A stretch of DNA of 38,420 bases from Chitinophagaceae bacterium (GCA_004028765.1 SAIX01000092.1:1-38420); one strand, 5' to 3'; shown: positions 25,037-34,099, numbered from the stretch's first letter. Numbers and translations are program-made. Notes: generated by a model not told the origin, from the letters alone.

Positions 25037-26347
25037 CTATTCCACCGTCATTTCCTTTACCCCCAGTTGTTTGTATAATTTATCCCTGAAAATAATTTTG
25101 TATTTCCCTTTGCGCAGGTACAGGTAGTACAAACCATTTGCAGCATTGCAATAAGTTTGATCAGCCGGTATTATTAACTGAACCGTTTTTTCATTGTATT
25201 CTTCTTCATAATAGGCCTGCACGAAAAATGTGCTGCGGTACGCCGCTGCAACCGGGGTTTCCTTTTTCAATCCGCCTGCAGATAACCAGGTGGGCCGTTC
25301 ATTCATGATCTTTGTGGGCGGATGTAAAACCTGCAGATCATATAAATGCAAACCAAATAGGTCGAAGGGCTCTTTTCCCGTAAGGATCACCGATGGATTC
25401 CCAGCGGGATGTTTGCGTATCCATGCATCATATACGGCAGTTTGATAGGGCAGGGAGCTGTACTCTGTCAGCCCGGTCTGGTCGATGGTATAAGGATTGA
25501 TGCCGGTAAGTATTTTAAAATAAGCGGCCATCGGTATACGCTCATCACTGAGTGCCGCTTCTTCAATATGCCCATAACCCGCCAGTACCAGCAGTTTGGC
25601 CGTACTGTCTTTCAAAGAAATAAAATCAGCCAGGTGTTTTGCCTGTGTATATTCCCGTTGTTTGGCGGTATGATCGGGTTGGTTATCTTCATAAGGTACC
25701 AGTGTAAAACCGAGCTCCAGCGCTTTTCTGATCAGTTCACCTGCCACCGGCTCAGCCGTATAATAACCCATTGCAGCATTCAGTTTGCTGTGTTGCTTCC
25801 CGGTTTCGTTGTACAGCATTTCCATCGCGAGGTAACGGAAACCCTGTTTATAAAAACCCTCAAGCAAAGAGAGCACAAATGCACAGTGTTGCGGCCGGTT
25901 ATTTGCTTCATTGCTCATCACCACTCTCTGTTTTGCTGACTGCCCCAGGATAAATTTTCTGGCATCCGCATATTCGCTGATCACATTCGTTAGGGTATCG
26001 ATACTTGCCCCGGAAATATCTTCCGGCAACAGGTAGCGTTGTTTTTCGATGGACAATACAGAAGCATAATCACCTGCAAGGCATAGCGACCGGGTGAGCA
26101 TCTCATAATAAAAACCACTATCCTGTTTTTTAAGTTCTCGCTCTCGGTAAATGGCTTTGTAGAGGGGTGATAAATAATGGATGCCGTTATTGAACTTATA
26201 ACTGAGAAATAAACTGCTGTCAGTGGGCAACACTTCCTGTTTCTCACAAAGTTTCTTTAATTCCCTGAACCCTTCACTTGTTTGCCCGGTGGCGAACAGT
26301 ACGGGGATCCAGCAAAAAAAGGTGATCCATTTCTTCATCTGTGGCAT
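25037..26347 (-). CDS. Exported protein of unknown function with a weak EreA/ChaN-like core
   Basis: A 436-residue protein with a signal peptide (ITFFCWIPVLFATGQT); translation could start at M1 (26347) or M4 (MKKWITFF). The middle has features that recall the erythromycin-esterase/ChaN/TIKI superfamily: VVMSNEANNRPQH with Glu 147 and His 154, RYLAMEMLYNETG with Glu 176, GFTLVPYED and KLLVLAGYGHIEE with His 260. In that superfamily, conserved Glu and His residues bind metal or act as base. The match is by pattern only, so I call no activity. The C-terminal 150 residues look like a separate beta-rich region. The stop abuts the DUF6624 stop by 2 bp. The Sir2 gene lies upstream, 36 bp away, in the same direction. 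Confidence 0.7.
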   Translation of the reverse strand: MPQMKKWITFFCWIPVLFATGQTSEGFRELKKLCEKQEVLPTDSSLFLSYKFNNGIHYLSPLYKAIYRERELKKQDSGFYYEMLTRSLCLAGDYASVLSIEKQRYLLPEDISGASIDTLTNVISEYADARKFILGQSAKQRVVMSNEANNRPQHCAFVLSLLEGFYKQGFRYLAMEMLYNETGKQHSKLNAAMGYYTAEPVAGELIRKALELGFTLVPYEDNQPDHTAKQREYTQAKHLADFISLKDSTAKLLVLAGYGHIEEAALSDERIPMAAYFKILTGINPYTIDQTGLTEYSSLPYQTAVYDAWIRKHPAGNPSVILTGKEPFDLFGLHLYDLQVLHPPTKIMNERPTWLSAGGLKKETPVAAAYRSTFFVQAYYEEEYNEKTVQLIIPADQTYCNAANGLYYLYLRKGKYKIIFRDKLYKQLGVKEMTVE

Positions 26348-26383
26348 TTGCGCAAGGTTACAACAAAGCCTGTTAGCAAAAGG

Positions 26384-27073
26384 CTAAAGTAAGGCGGCCA
26401 GTTTTTGTTGTAACAGCTTCACCCCCTCAGAAGCGGTTGCTTCAATGGCAGTAAGGTTGTGAATAGAGTGTGTTAACGGGATCTGTTTGTCGATGATGAA
26501 TTTCGGGATAGACCTGCCGGCGCAATTCAGTAAACCTGCAGCCGGATATACCACCAGTGAAGTGCCGATCACCACAAAAATATCTGCATCCGCACTAATG
26601 CGTGCTGCTGTTTCGATCATCGGTACAGGTTCTTCAAACCATACGATATGGGGGCGCAACTGGCTGCCGTCTGCGGTAAGATCCCCTAAACGGATATCCC
26701 CTTTGATTTCATAAGTGGTGGATGCATCTTTTACACTCCGCATTGTAAAGATCTCACCATGCAGGTGCAATACATTACTGCTGCCCCCGCGTTCATGAAG
26801 GTCATCGATATTCTGGGTGATGATCGTTACATCAAAATCCTTTTCTAGTTCCGCGAGGCCGGTATGTGCCGCATTGGGCATGGCATTGGCCACGTCTTTT
26901 CTGCGCATGTTATAAAAATCAAGTACCAGTTGCGGGTTTTTTGCCCAGCCACGCGGAGAAGCCACTTCGTAAATATCATATCCCTCCCATAATCCATCAC
27001 TGTCGCGGAAGGTACGCAGCCCGCTTTCAGCACTGATGCCGGCTCCTGTTAATACAACTAGTTTCTTTTTCAT
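26384..27073 (-). CDS. cobB: NAD-dependent protein deacylase, sirtuin (class III, no zinc ligands)
   Basis: Sirtuins remove acyl groups from lysine using NAD+. NAD-binding motifs are intact in this 229-residue protein: GAGISAESGLRTFRDSDGLW (10-29), TQNIDDLHERGG (86-97), the catalytic HGE with His 105, and GTSLVVYPAAGLL. Tyr 54 and Arg 57 (FYNMRR) match the Y-x-x-R pair that favours negatively charged acyl groups such as succinyl or malonyl in SIRT5 and E. coli CobB. The usual zinc-binding cysteines are missing: the segment after His 105 (IFTMRSVKDASTTYEIKGD) has no Cys. Such zinc-free class III forms occur in Bacteroidota. The ATG at 27073 opens a normal N-terminus. The gene is divergent from the TonB receptor, 167 bp away. 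Confidence 0.93.
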   Translation of the reverse strand: MKKKLVVLTGAGISAESGLRTFRDSDGLWEGYDIYEVASPRGWAKNPQLVLDFYNMRRKDVANAMPNAAHTGLAELEKDFDVTIITQNIDDLHERGGSSNVLHLHGEIFTMRSVKDASTTYEIKGDIRLGDLTADGSQLRPHIVWFEEPVPMIETAARISADADIFVVIGTSLVVYPAAGLLNCAGRSIPKFIIDKQIPLTHSIHNLTAIEATASEGVKLLQQKLAALL

Positions 27074-27092
27074 CCGAATTACAATTTCAATA

Positions 27093-27132
27093 TTACCGTA
27101 AGATTACCACAATATTAAATTACAGTTTCCCT
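27093..27132 (+). promoter_or_regulatory. 11-bp-spaced direct repeats, candidate PhoB-type operator
   Basis: TTACCGT (27093), TTACCAC (27104), TTAAATT (27115) and TTTCCCT (27126) start exactly 11 bp apart, each followed by a 4-bp spacer. The first two share TTACC plus an AA at the same offset (8 of 11 positions); the last two match weakly. Pho boxes in E. coli and Bacillus have the same 11-bp period. It lies upstream of the TonB receptor, lipoprotein and phosphatase set and also of cobB. The operator function is a hypothesis. Confidence 0.35.
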
Positions 27133-27240
27133 AGATTATTTTTTTAAGAACGGGCTGTTATCAAATCAATAACAAGCTGGCGAACGGTGTTATCCTTTCT
27201 GTAAAATCTACAGGTTTGCAGAAATTTTAAAACCCATTCG

Positions 27241-30003
27241 ATGAACTTACTAACTGCCAGCTGCCGCTGCGTATTATTATTTTCTTTTTTCTTCTGCAGC
27301 TTTTTCTCATACGCACAAACCATCCGGGGTAAAGTGGTGGATGCTTCCAGCGGGGAACCGCTAGTAGGTGCAACCGTATCACTGGAAGGAGCAAAGAAAG
27401 CAGCAATCGTAAAACTGGATGGCAGTTTTTCTTTCACCAGCCTGGCCCCCGGCACTTATAAATTATCTGTGAAATATGAAGGCTATAAATCGATCAGCGG
27501 ACAAGTGGTCGATGTTTCAGCCCGGGGTATAAAAACAGTTGATTTTCTTCTGGAGTCCCTTGCCAAAGAACTGGCATCCGTTACAGTGAATACTGCTGCT
27601 TCACGTGATGGCGATAAAGGCGCAAGAAGGATCGAAAGGGTAGCAGAGCCGATTGTAAATGTATTATCCGCAAAAACCATCCAGTTATTACCCGATATCA
27701 CGGTTGCCAATGCATTGCAGCGTATGAGCGGTGTTACCATCGAAAAAAGCGGATCAGGCGAAGCACGTTACCCCATTATCCGCGGGATGGAAAAAAGGTA
27801 TATCAATACACTTGTAAACGGTATCAAGATCCCCAGCCCGGATAATAAAAACCGGTATATCCCGCTTGACCTTTTTCCATCCGAATTGCTGGAGCGACTG
27901 GAAGTAAGCAAAAGCCTTACCCCTTCCATGGAAGGCGATGCGATTGGCGGCACCATCAATCTTGTAATGAAAGATGCACCTTTAAAACCATTGTTCCAGT
28001 CCAACGCATCCATGGGATACAATGTTTCGTTCCAGACAGAAACCTATAATAAATTTAATGCGGGAACCATACAGAAATTATCACCGTCCGAAATCAATGG
28101 CACCACCTATGTGGCCACACCGAAAGATTTTTCCGTAGCACACCTGAATTATACCAAACTGGCCACACCCATTAATTCCACTTTTGGTATAACAGTAGGT
28201 AACCGCTTTGGAAAAGAAAAACAATTTGGCTTTATTGTATCAGGCAGTTACCAGAACATCTACCGGGGTACCACTTCCAATTTCTTCCTGCCGAATGCAC
28301 AGCCGGGCCTTGACAATATCCCCTTGTTCTCAGACCTGCAACTGCGGAAATATTCTGTACAAAGCAAAAGACTGGGCCTGACAGGCAAACTGGATTACCA
28401 GATCAATACCAGGAATAAGATCACACTCAGCAATACTTTTGTGAGACTTGACGATTACCAGACAAGGATCGTATATGATACCGTAACACTCAATTCAGTG
28501 GTGGATAACTGGCTGCGCAGCACATGGCAATACCAATCCATTTATAACAGCACTTTGCAGGGGCTGCACCAATTATCGGAAAGGGCTACGCTCGACTGGA
28601 GCCTTGCCTATTCATCGGCCAATAACCATATCCCTGACCAGTCGCAGTTTATCCACCAGTATCCCATTGTGGCAACAAGCTTAACAGCAGATAAACTGCA
28701 AAGCCTGAACCATATCTGGCAGCATAACAGCGATAATGACTGGTCAGCTTATATCAATACACTCAGTCGTACAAATTTGCTCGGGCATTCACTCAACCTG
28801 AAATTCGGCGCAATGCTCCGAAACAAAACCCGGAACAATTATTACAACTCGTACGGGTTAACACCAGTGCTAGGATCTTTATATACCACCATTAATGATG
28901 CACAGTTTATTTTCAAGAATGCAGCGGATGGGGCGCCTTCCATCACGGGTAACAATTACTCATTCCGTGAAACCATTACAGCAGGTTATATCCAGGGAAC
29001 CTGGCAGCCTTCCAAAAAACTCGAAGTGCTTGGTGGTGCAAGAGTGGAAAACACAAACCAGCATTATGAAACACAGTTAAGCGAAGCGGTAGCTGCAAAA
29101 TCGGGAACGATATATTACAGCGATCTTTTACCCAGCCTGCAATTCAAATATGCATTGAAACGGAACCAGAATATCCGCCTTGCTTATTACAAAGCGCTGG
29201 CAAGACCCGGTTTTGCAGAACTGATACCCGATGGACCCGATGGGGAATTTTTTAAAGAAGTAGGCGACCCCGCCAACCTGAACCATACCGTTGCCGATAA
29301 TATCGACCTGCGTTACGAATGGTACCCCGGTAATGCAGACCAGGTATTGCTTGGTGTATTCTATAAAAATATCCAGGATCCTATCGAGATATCTGCTGTA
29401 AAACCCAAAAATATCAACAGCCTTTACCTCCAGCCCGTGAACAGTAAAAAAGCAACCAACTATGGATTTGAAGCGGTGTTCACAAAATACTTTGGTGTAT
29501 TCGGCATCTCCGCAAATTACACCTATACACAATCGAGCATCACAAAAGACAGTATGCTGCTTTCGTACCGCAACGGTTCTTCCAGCTTCCTGAAATTTGT
29601 GCAGGAAACCAGGCCGCTGCAGGGGCAATCCAACCATGTGGGCAATCTTTCCCTGATCTATAAGGATCCCAAATTTGGTCTCGATTGTCAGCTCGCTGTT
29701 GTTTACACCGGTGAACGGATTTCTTTTGTGAGCCCATACATTGGTTTGCACTACTGGCAATCGCCTACCGCGCAAATTGATTTTTCTTTCGAAAAAAGAT
29801 TTGCAAAAAAATTCACCTTTTACGGGAAGATCAACAATATCAACAACGTTCCGTTTGAGTTAACCCTTCACCAGCCGTACAGCAATTATCTCGCCGCTGG
29901 CGGAAGAAATCTTTCCTTACAGGATAATCCTGATAACCGTATCGTGATACAGAAGGATTATTACCGTGCGTCTTATCTTTTTGGAATCCGTTATAAACTC
30001 TAA
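27241..30003 (+). CDS. TonB-dependent receptor with N-terminal carboxypeptidase-like domain
   Basis: A 920-residue outer-membrane transporter. A signal peptide ends near residue 26 (FFSYAQ). The carboxypeptidase-regulatory-like domain spans about 27-110 (IRGKVVDASSGEPLVGATVSL). The plug spans roughly 128-245, with SAKTIQLLPDITVANALQRM, PIIRGMEKRYINTLVNGIKI and DAIGGTINLVMKDAP, a pattern of the Xanthomonas-Caulobacter type (TIGR01782). The barrel fills the rest and ends in FGIRYKL. There is no SusD partner next to it, so it is not a classic polysaccharide pair. A beta-helix lipoprotein and a purple-acid-phosphatase-like enzyme follow on the same strand, suggesting uptake of a phosphorylated compound or of released phosphate; the substrate is inferred from context only. 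Start ATG 27241 is the first giving the signal peptide. Confidence 0.93.
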   Translation: MNLLTASCRCVLLFSFFFCSFFSYAQTIRGKVVDASSGEPLVGATVSLEGAKKAAIVKLDGSFSFTSLAPGTYKLSVKYEGYKSISGQVVDVSARGIKTVDFLLESLAKELASVTVNTAASRDGDKGARRIERVAEPIVNVLSAKTIQLLPDITVANALQRMSGVTIEKSGSGEARYPIIRGMEKRYINTLVNGIKIPSPDNKNRYIPLDLFPSELLERLEVSKSLTPSMEGDAIGGTINLVMKDAPLKPLFQSNASMGYNVSFQTETYNKFNAGTIQKLSPSEINGTTYVATPKDFSVAHLNYTKLATPINSTFGITVGNRFGKEKQFGFIVSGSYQNIYRGTTSNFFLPNAQPGLDNIPLFSDLQLRKYSVQSKRLGLTGKLDYQINTRNKITLSNTFVRLDDYQTRIVYDTVTLNSVVDNWLRSTWQYQSIYNSTLQGLHQLSERATLDWSLAYSSANNHIPDQSQFIHQYPIVATSLTADKLQSLNHIWQHNSDNDWSAYINTLSRTNLLGHSLNLKFGAMLRNKTRNNYYNSYGLTPVLGSLYTTINDAQFIFKNAADGAPSITGNNYSFRETITAGYIQGTWQPSKKLEVLGGARVENTNQHYETQLSEAVAAKSGTIYYSDLLPSLQFKYALKRNQNIRLAYYKALARPGFAELIPDGPDGEFFKEVGDPANLNHTVADNIDLRYEWYPGNADQVLLGVFYKNIQDPIEISAVKPKNINSLYLQPVNSKKATNYGFEAVFTKYFGVFGISANYTYTQSSITKDSMLLSYRNGSSSFLKFVQETRPLQGQSNHVGNLSLIYKDPKFGLDCQLAVVYTGERISFVSPYIGLHYWQSPTAQIDFSFEKRFAKKFTFYGKINNINNVPFELTLHQPYSNYLAAGGRNLSLQDNPDNRIVIQKDYYRASYLFGIRYKL

Positions 30004-30024
30004 CCCTCTATTCAATTCAACGAT

Positions 30025-31440
30025 ATGAAAAAATTATTGCCTGTTTTTTCACTCACATTTATTGCAGTATCTGCTCTCTTATTTCAGGCCTGTACAAAAG
30101 TAGCTGATACCAAGGATCTCTGGCAGGCTGTGGTGCCTCCGGTAACACCGATCAATGATGCAACCTGTTTATCGGGAGCACTCAACGGAACCATGCTGGC
30201 CGGGAAAACCTATAATGTATGCGGCGATATTTTTGTAAAAGCAGGTGATACCCTCACAATCCAGGAAGGTGTCACCATCAACTTTACCGGGAACGGAACC
30301 ACACCTGTTGGACTGGGAGTGAACGGCGCATTGTTTTGTTTGGGTACAAAAGAAAAGCCTGTCCTATTTACCTATCCGGGCGTTACCAAAACGGACCAGT
30401 TGGGTGCCAATCCTGATACAGATCCTGCACTAAAAGGAAAATGGACGGGTATCATCGGCGGGCCTACCTGCAGTTACATGGTATTGAAATGGACCCGCGT
30501 TGAACTTGGCGGTGCTGCCATCAGCGCTGCTATGAAAAGTTTTACGGGCGGTTCAAGTCCTTATCCACTGTATTTCGCAAATCCCGCAGGTATTTTTGTA
30601 CTCGAGGATTCCTGGGTATATGGAAGCACCGATGACCCCTTCCGCATCAATGGCGGAAAAATATCCGTGATGCGCAATACATTTGAAAAATGCGGGTACA
30701 CCGGCGGAGAAGCGATGAATGCGAAAGCAGGTACCATCGGCGATTTTGCGTATAATCTTTGTGTGGGTATGGCCACCAATGGACCCAAAATTTCCAATAT
30801 CAATGTGGCCGTAGGTTTCCCAAGTTCTAATGTGCGGATTTACAATAATACAATTGTGAACTGCGGATACAGAAGATCGGCTGCGGGCCGCGGTGGTTCT
30901 ATCAATTATGAAGAAGGTGCGGGTGGACTTGCCTACAATAACCTCATCGTGAATTGTAAATTCGGTTTGCGTGTGGTGGGTAACCCGATCGCTGATACCG
31001 CCAATCTCCGTTATGGATATAACTGGTATTATGCCGATTCTGTTTCTGTTGCAAGCCAGTTCATTCCTTCTCTTTCTGTGAGCACGGCCATCAGTCAGCC
31101 GCAGGAAACGGATATTCCCAAACCTTCCTCTTACCTCCCCGCGGGATGGAAAACAGGAGACACTTATACTGCACCTGCTTCCATCATCGGGGCAAATAAC
31201 CCGCAGTTCGTCAACGCTCCTGTGCCATTACCTGCCGGCTTACTGCTGCGCGATATTGCTGTGGTGGGTAATTACAATTTTGCATTGAAACCCGGTTCTC
31301 CCTGTATCGGCATTGGTTTTACAGGTTTCAGTCCGAGGGCCGATGTACCCGTAAATGCCAAATATGGTGCATCAGAAATCACACCACCGGGTAAAGACAT
31401 AGGCTGTTACCAGATCAACGGCAGGGGCAACCAGCATTGA
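30025..31440 (+). CDS. Lipoprotein with right-handed beta-helix-like repeats
   Basis: A 471-residue lipoprotein: MKKLLPVFSLTFIAVSALLFQAC with the lipid-bearing Cys at 23. Repeating short strands and Asn/Gly turns, such as GDTLTIQEGVTINFTGNGT, ISVMRNTFEKCGY, SSNVRIYNNTIVNCGYR and GLAYNNLIVNCKFGLR, look like a right-handed parallel beta-helix, the fold of many carbohydrate-active and binding proteins. No catalytic signature stands out. It starts 21 bp after the TonB-receptor stop and is almost certainly co-transcribed with it. Bacteroidota receptors often work with a surface lipoprotein that captures the substrate, and this protein could play that role although it is not a SusD. Confidence 0.82.
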   Translation: MKKLLPVFSLTFIAVSALLFQACTKVADTKDLWQAVVPPVTPINDATCLSGALNGTMLAGKTYNVCGDIFVKAGDTLTIQEGVTINFTGNGTTPVGLGVNGALFCLGTKEKPVLFTYPGVTKTDQLGANPDTDPALKGKWTGIIGGPTCSYMVLKWTRVELGGAAISAAMKSFTGGSSPYPLYFANPAGIFVLEDSWVYGSTDDPFRINGGKISVMRNTFEKCGYTGGEAMNAKAGTIGDFAYNLCVGMATNGPKISNINVAVGFPSSNVRIYNNTIVNCGYRRSAAGRGGSINYEEGAGGLAYNNLIVNCKFGLRVVGNPIADTANLRYGYNWYYADSVSVASQFIPSLSVSTAISQPQETDIPKPSSYLPAGWKTGDTYTAPASIIGANNPQFVNAPVPLPAGLLLRDIAVVGNYNFALKPGSPCIGIGFTGFSPRADVPVNAKYGASEITPPGKDIGCYQINGRGNQH

Positions 31441-31617
31441 TGAAAATTTATACAGGAATCGATAAATATTTTTAAGATACCGGCCAAAGTATTTTATGGC
31501 ATCAACTGTTGCGTCGCACTACGTTCATCTGCATACTTTCATGGCAGCAGTGATACAGCCTTGAATACAGACAACCAGGTTAACCAGTTTTATTTACCGG
31601 CTAAATATTGATATATC

Positions 31618-33054
31618 ATGTTCCGTTCTCACCAGTTACCGAAATGCATTTCCGTAGTGATTGCATCTTCATTTTCTTTTTTACTGCATGCCCAGGATGT
31701 ATTTGTTACAAAACCATACCTGCAGATAGGATACCAGCCTTCAAAAGAATCCCTGCAGTTGTTATGGCATGCAACAGATACAGATGCAGAATGGCTGGTG
31801 GAATACAGCTCTGCAAACGGCATCAAAAAAACAGCCCCGGCTTTTTTTAACAGGGTAGCTGTAAAAAATACCGATGCCCACAGGGTATATCACATTTCAT
31901 TAAACGAATTGTTACCCGGGAAAAAATTCAGTTATAAAGTTTACAGGAACAAGGAAGCCGTTTTTTCGGCAGAAGCCATCGCACCCAAAAATGCAGGACA
32001 ATCCTTTCGTTTTGTTGTGATGGGCGATATCGGGGCTGAAAGCCCGGCGCAGAAAAAAGTGGCCTTACAGGCCTACCTCGCAAAACCGGATTTTATTGCC
32101 GTGCCCGGCGATATTGTTTATGAGACCGGGTTGATATCGGATTACCGTAAAAAATTCTGGCCTGTATATAATGCCGATAAAACCGACAGCAATGGCGCAC
32201 CCATTATGCGTTCTGTTCCTTTTATTGCTGCTGTGGGCAACCATGATGCTGATACGCGTGACCTTGACAAATCCCCCGATGCGCTCGCTTATTATCTGTA
32301 TTGGGAACAGCCGTTGAATGGCCCGCTTGCAAAAGAAGGGAGTACCCTGGTTCCGATTCTGAAAGGCTCGGAAGAAAATAAAAAAGCATTTTTAACCGGG
32401 GCAGGGGATGCGTATCCGCGCATGACGAATTTTTCTTTCGACTATGGCAATGCGCACTGGCTGGTGCTGGATGCAGACACGTATGTAGACTGGACCGACC
32501 AGCAGTTAAAAGATTGGGTGGCGAAGGATCTCGCAAATGCAAAAGAGGCTGTATGGCGTTTTGTGATGTTTCATCACCCGGGTTTCAATTCTTCCATCGA
32601 TCATTTTGAACAGCAGCAGATGCGTTTGCTGGCGCCGGTTTTTGAAGCGGGTAAAGTGGATATTGTTTTTAATGGCCATGTGCACAATTACCAGCGTTCT
32701 TATCCATTAACTTTTCAGCCTGATAAAAACGGTACACTGCTCGTTGGTGGAAAAGAAAATAAAAACATCCGCGGCAGGGTGGTACCCGGCTTATGGAAAC
32801 TTGATAAAACATTTGATGGGATGCAGAACCGTTCACCCAAAGGAATTATTTATGTAGTTACCGGCGCGGGTGGAAAAGAGCTGTACAATCCCGAACAAAC
32901 CAGTGACAAAGATTCCTGGCAACCTTTCACCAAACAGTTTATTGCCACGGTTCATTCATTTACTGTTGCCGAGGTGGATGGAAAGAAATTACTGATCCGG
33001 CAAGTTTCTGAAGATGGCAAGGAACTCGACAGGTTTGCGGTTGAAAAGAAATAA
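31618..33054 (+). CDS. Purple acid phosphatase-like metallophosphoesterase, exported
   Basis: A 478-residue secreted phosphatase. A signal peptide ends near residue 26 (FSFLLHAQ). A fibronectin-like N-terminal domain (about 28-122), typical of purple acid phosphatases, is followed by the metallophosphoesterase domain. All metal motifs are present: GDI with Asp 137, GDIVY with Asp 165 and Tyr 168, GNHD with Asn 208 and His 209, FHHP (His 319/320), and GHVHNYQR with His 354 and His 356. The Tyr in GDxxY gives the purple colour in this family. It should release phosphate from monoesters in the periplasm or outside the cell. The 177-bp gap before it may hold its own promoter, yet the shared strand suggests a link to the receptor and lipoprotein. 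A good hairpin terminator follows the stop. Confidence 0.93.
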   Translation: MFRSHQLPKCISVVIASSFSFLLHAQDVFVTKPYLQIGYQPSKESLQLLWHATDTDAEWLVEYSSANGIKKTAPAFFNRVAVKNTDAHRVYHISLNELLPGKKFSYKVYRNKEAVFSAEAIAPKNAGQSFRFVVMGDIGAESPAQKKVALQAYLAKPDFIAVPGDIVYETGLISDYRKKFWPVYNADKTDSNGAPIMRSVPFIAAVGNHDADTRDLDKSPDALAYYLYWEQPLNGPLAKEGSTLVPILKGSEENKKAFLTGAGDAYPRMTNFSFDYGNAHWLVLDADTYVDWTDQQLKDWVAKDLANAKEAVWRFVMFHHPGFNSSIDHFEQQQMRLLAPVFEAGKVDIVFNGHVHNYQRSYPLTFQPDKNGTLLVGGKENKNIRGRVVPGLWKLDKTFDGMQNRSPKGIIYVVTGAGGKELYNPEQTSDKDSWQPFTKQFIATVHSFTVAEVDGKKLLIRQVSEDGKELDRFAVEKK

Positions 33055-33087
33055 ACAAAAGCCCTGGATTTTACAGGGCTTTTGTTT
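33053..33087. terminator. Bidirectional intrinsic terminator
   Basis: acaaaagccct (33055-33065) pairs perfectly with agggcttttgt (33075-33085) around a 9-nt loop, and two more A-T pairs extend it (33053-33054 with 33086-33087). The T-rich right arm serves the plus strand and the A-rich left arm the minus strand. It sits between the phosphatase stop (33054) and the DUF4349 stop (33095), so it ends both transcripts. Confidence 0.85.
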
Positions 33088-33094
33088 CCAGGGG

Positions 33095-33958
33095 TCATGT
33101 GTTGGTCCCTGTATGCGCGATTCCTTTCTTCTTGCGGATAAACCGCCAGGCGATACCTGTTATTACAAGGACCGGCCAGATCCCGGCCAGTACAACAACC
33201 AGGTTGCCGATATTCGATAAACCGTTTTGAAGTGCCTGGATCAATTTTGAAAAAAAGCCTGTATCCTTTTCTGGTATTGCACCCCCGGATAACTGGTAGC
33301 AGGTAAGTTCTAATGTGCTGTATGCAGCTTTATGTGCGAGATACTGCATTCTTCCCCCGGCCGATTCTATCTGCTCCTGTATCGAATTAATTTCCCGCTG
33401 CACTTCCAATGCTTCTTTCATGTTTTTTGATTCCCTCAAAAAAGAAAGATAGCGGTTCAGTGTTTGCTTTTTTGCCTCGGCCCTCGCCGCAATATCGATA
33501 TACTCGGAAGAAACATCTTCACTGTTTATTTTTTTATCCTTCAAAACGGTGCTGTCGCAGGGAAGTTTGCTCACCAGGTCTTCAAAACTGTTTGCAGGTA
33601 CGCGTATCGTTAACCTGGTCTCTTTCCGGTAATCGTTATCCTGCTGCTCTTCTTCTGAAATATAAGCGCCGAATTCTTTCAGGGTATTACGCAGCCAGCG
33701 ATTGTATTTTTCAAAATTGGCCACTTCAATGGTCATCGTTCCATGACGGATGATCTTCCTGTCCCAGTCCGGGTCTTTGTAAGATAAATTCCTGGCCCCT
33801 TGCAAATTGATATCGCCATGAAAACCGCCTGTATCGCTTACTGCAGCAGTAGCTTCTGAAGGAGGGGTGCTCATGCTTGTTTTTGTATCCTGGTTCCCGC
33901 TGTTGCATGCAGCAAGTAGCAACACCGCAAAGGCGGTGTATAGTATCATGCGTTTCAT
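33095..33958 (-). CDS. DUF4349 lipoprotein with C-terminal membrane segment
   Basis: A 287-residue protein with the lipoprotein signal MKRMILYTAFAVLLLAACNSG, the Cys following LLAA. The DUF4349 core begins at RKIIRHGTMTIEVANFEKY and includes LTIRVPANSFEDLVSKLP. A long charged helical segment follows (SSEYIDIAARAEAKKQTLNRYLSFLRE, then EALEVQREINSIQEQIESAGGR), which should form a coiled coil, then a strand region and a membrane segment (NLVVVLAGIWPVLVITGIAWRF) with a basic tail. So it may be tethered at both ends in the periplasm. The function is unknown. It is followed on the plus strand by a bidirectional terminator and preceded by a long non-coding gap, suggesting a single-gene unit. Confidence 0.88.
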   Translation of the reverse strand: MKRMILYTAFAVLLLAACNSGNQDTKTSMSTPPSEATAAVSDTGGFHGDINLQGARNLSYKDPDWDRKIIRHGTMTIEVANFEKYNRWLRNTLKEFGAYISEEEQQDNDYRKETRLTIRVPANSFEDLVSKLPCDSTVLKDKKINSEDVSSEYIDIAARAEAKKQTLNRYLSFLRESKNMKEALEVQREINSIQEQIESAGGRMQYLAHKAAYSTLELTCYQLSGGAIPEKDTGFFSKLIQALQNGLSNIGNLVVVLAGIWPVLVITGIAWRFIRKKKGIAHTGTNT

Positions 33959-34099
33959 ACAAAATTGTTTTTGGGTGATGTAATAACCGGGGAACAGATC
34001 TGTTTACATGAATACCGCAGAAGGTGAATCTGTAACCATTGCCATCTGTTAAAGTAATTGCAAAAGCATGGCGGGTTTACAAACAGGGAGATTTCGCTT

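Noticed and set aside
29128..29775. 215-residue open frame on the minus strand inside the TonB receptor gene
   Set aside because: Shadow of the barrel-coding region; no family resemblance.
31441..31617. Looked for a second 11-bp repeat operator upstream of the phosphatase
   Set aside because: ttaacc and tttacc occur near 31580-31605 but are offset by 13 bp, not 11, so I do not count them as matching the 27093 repeats.
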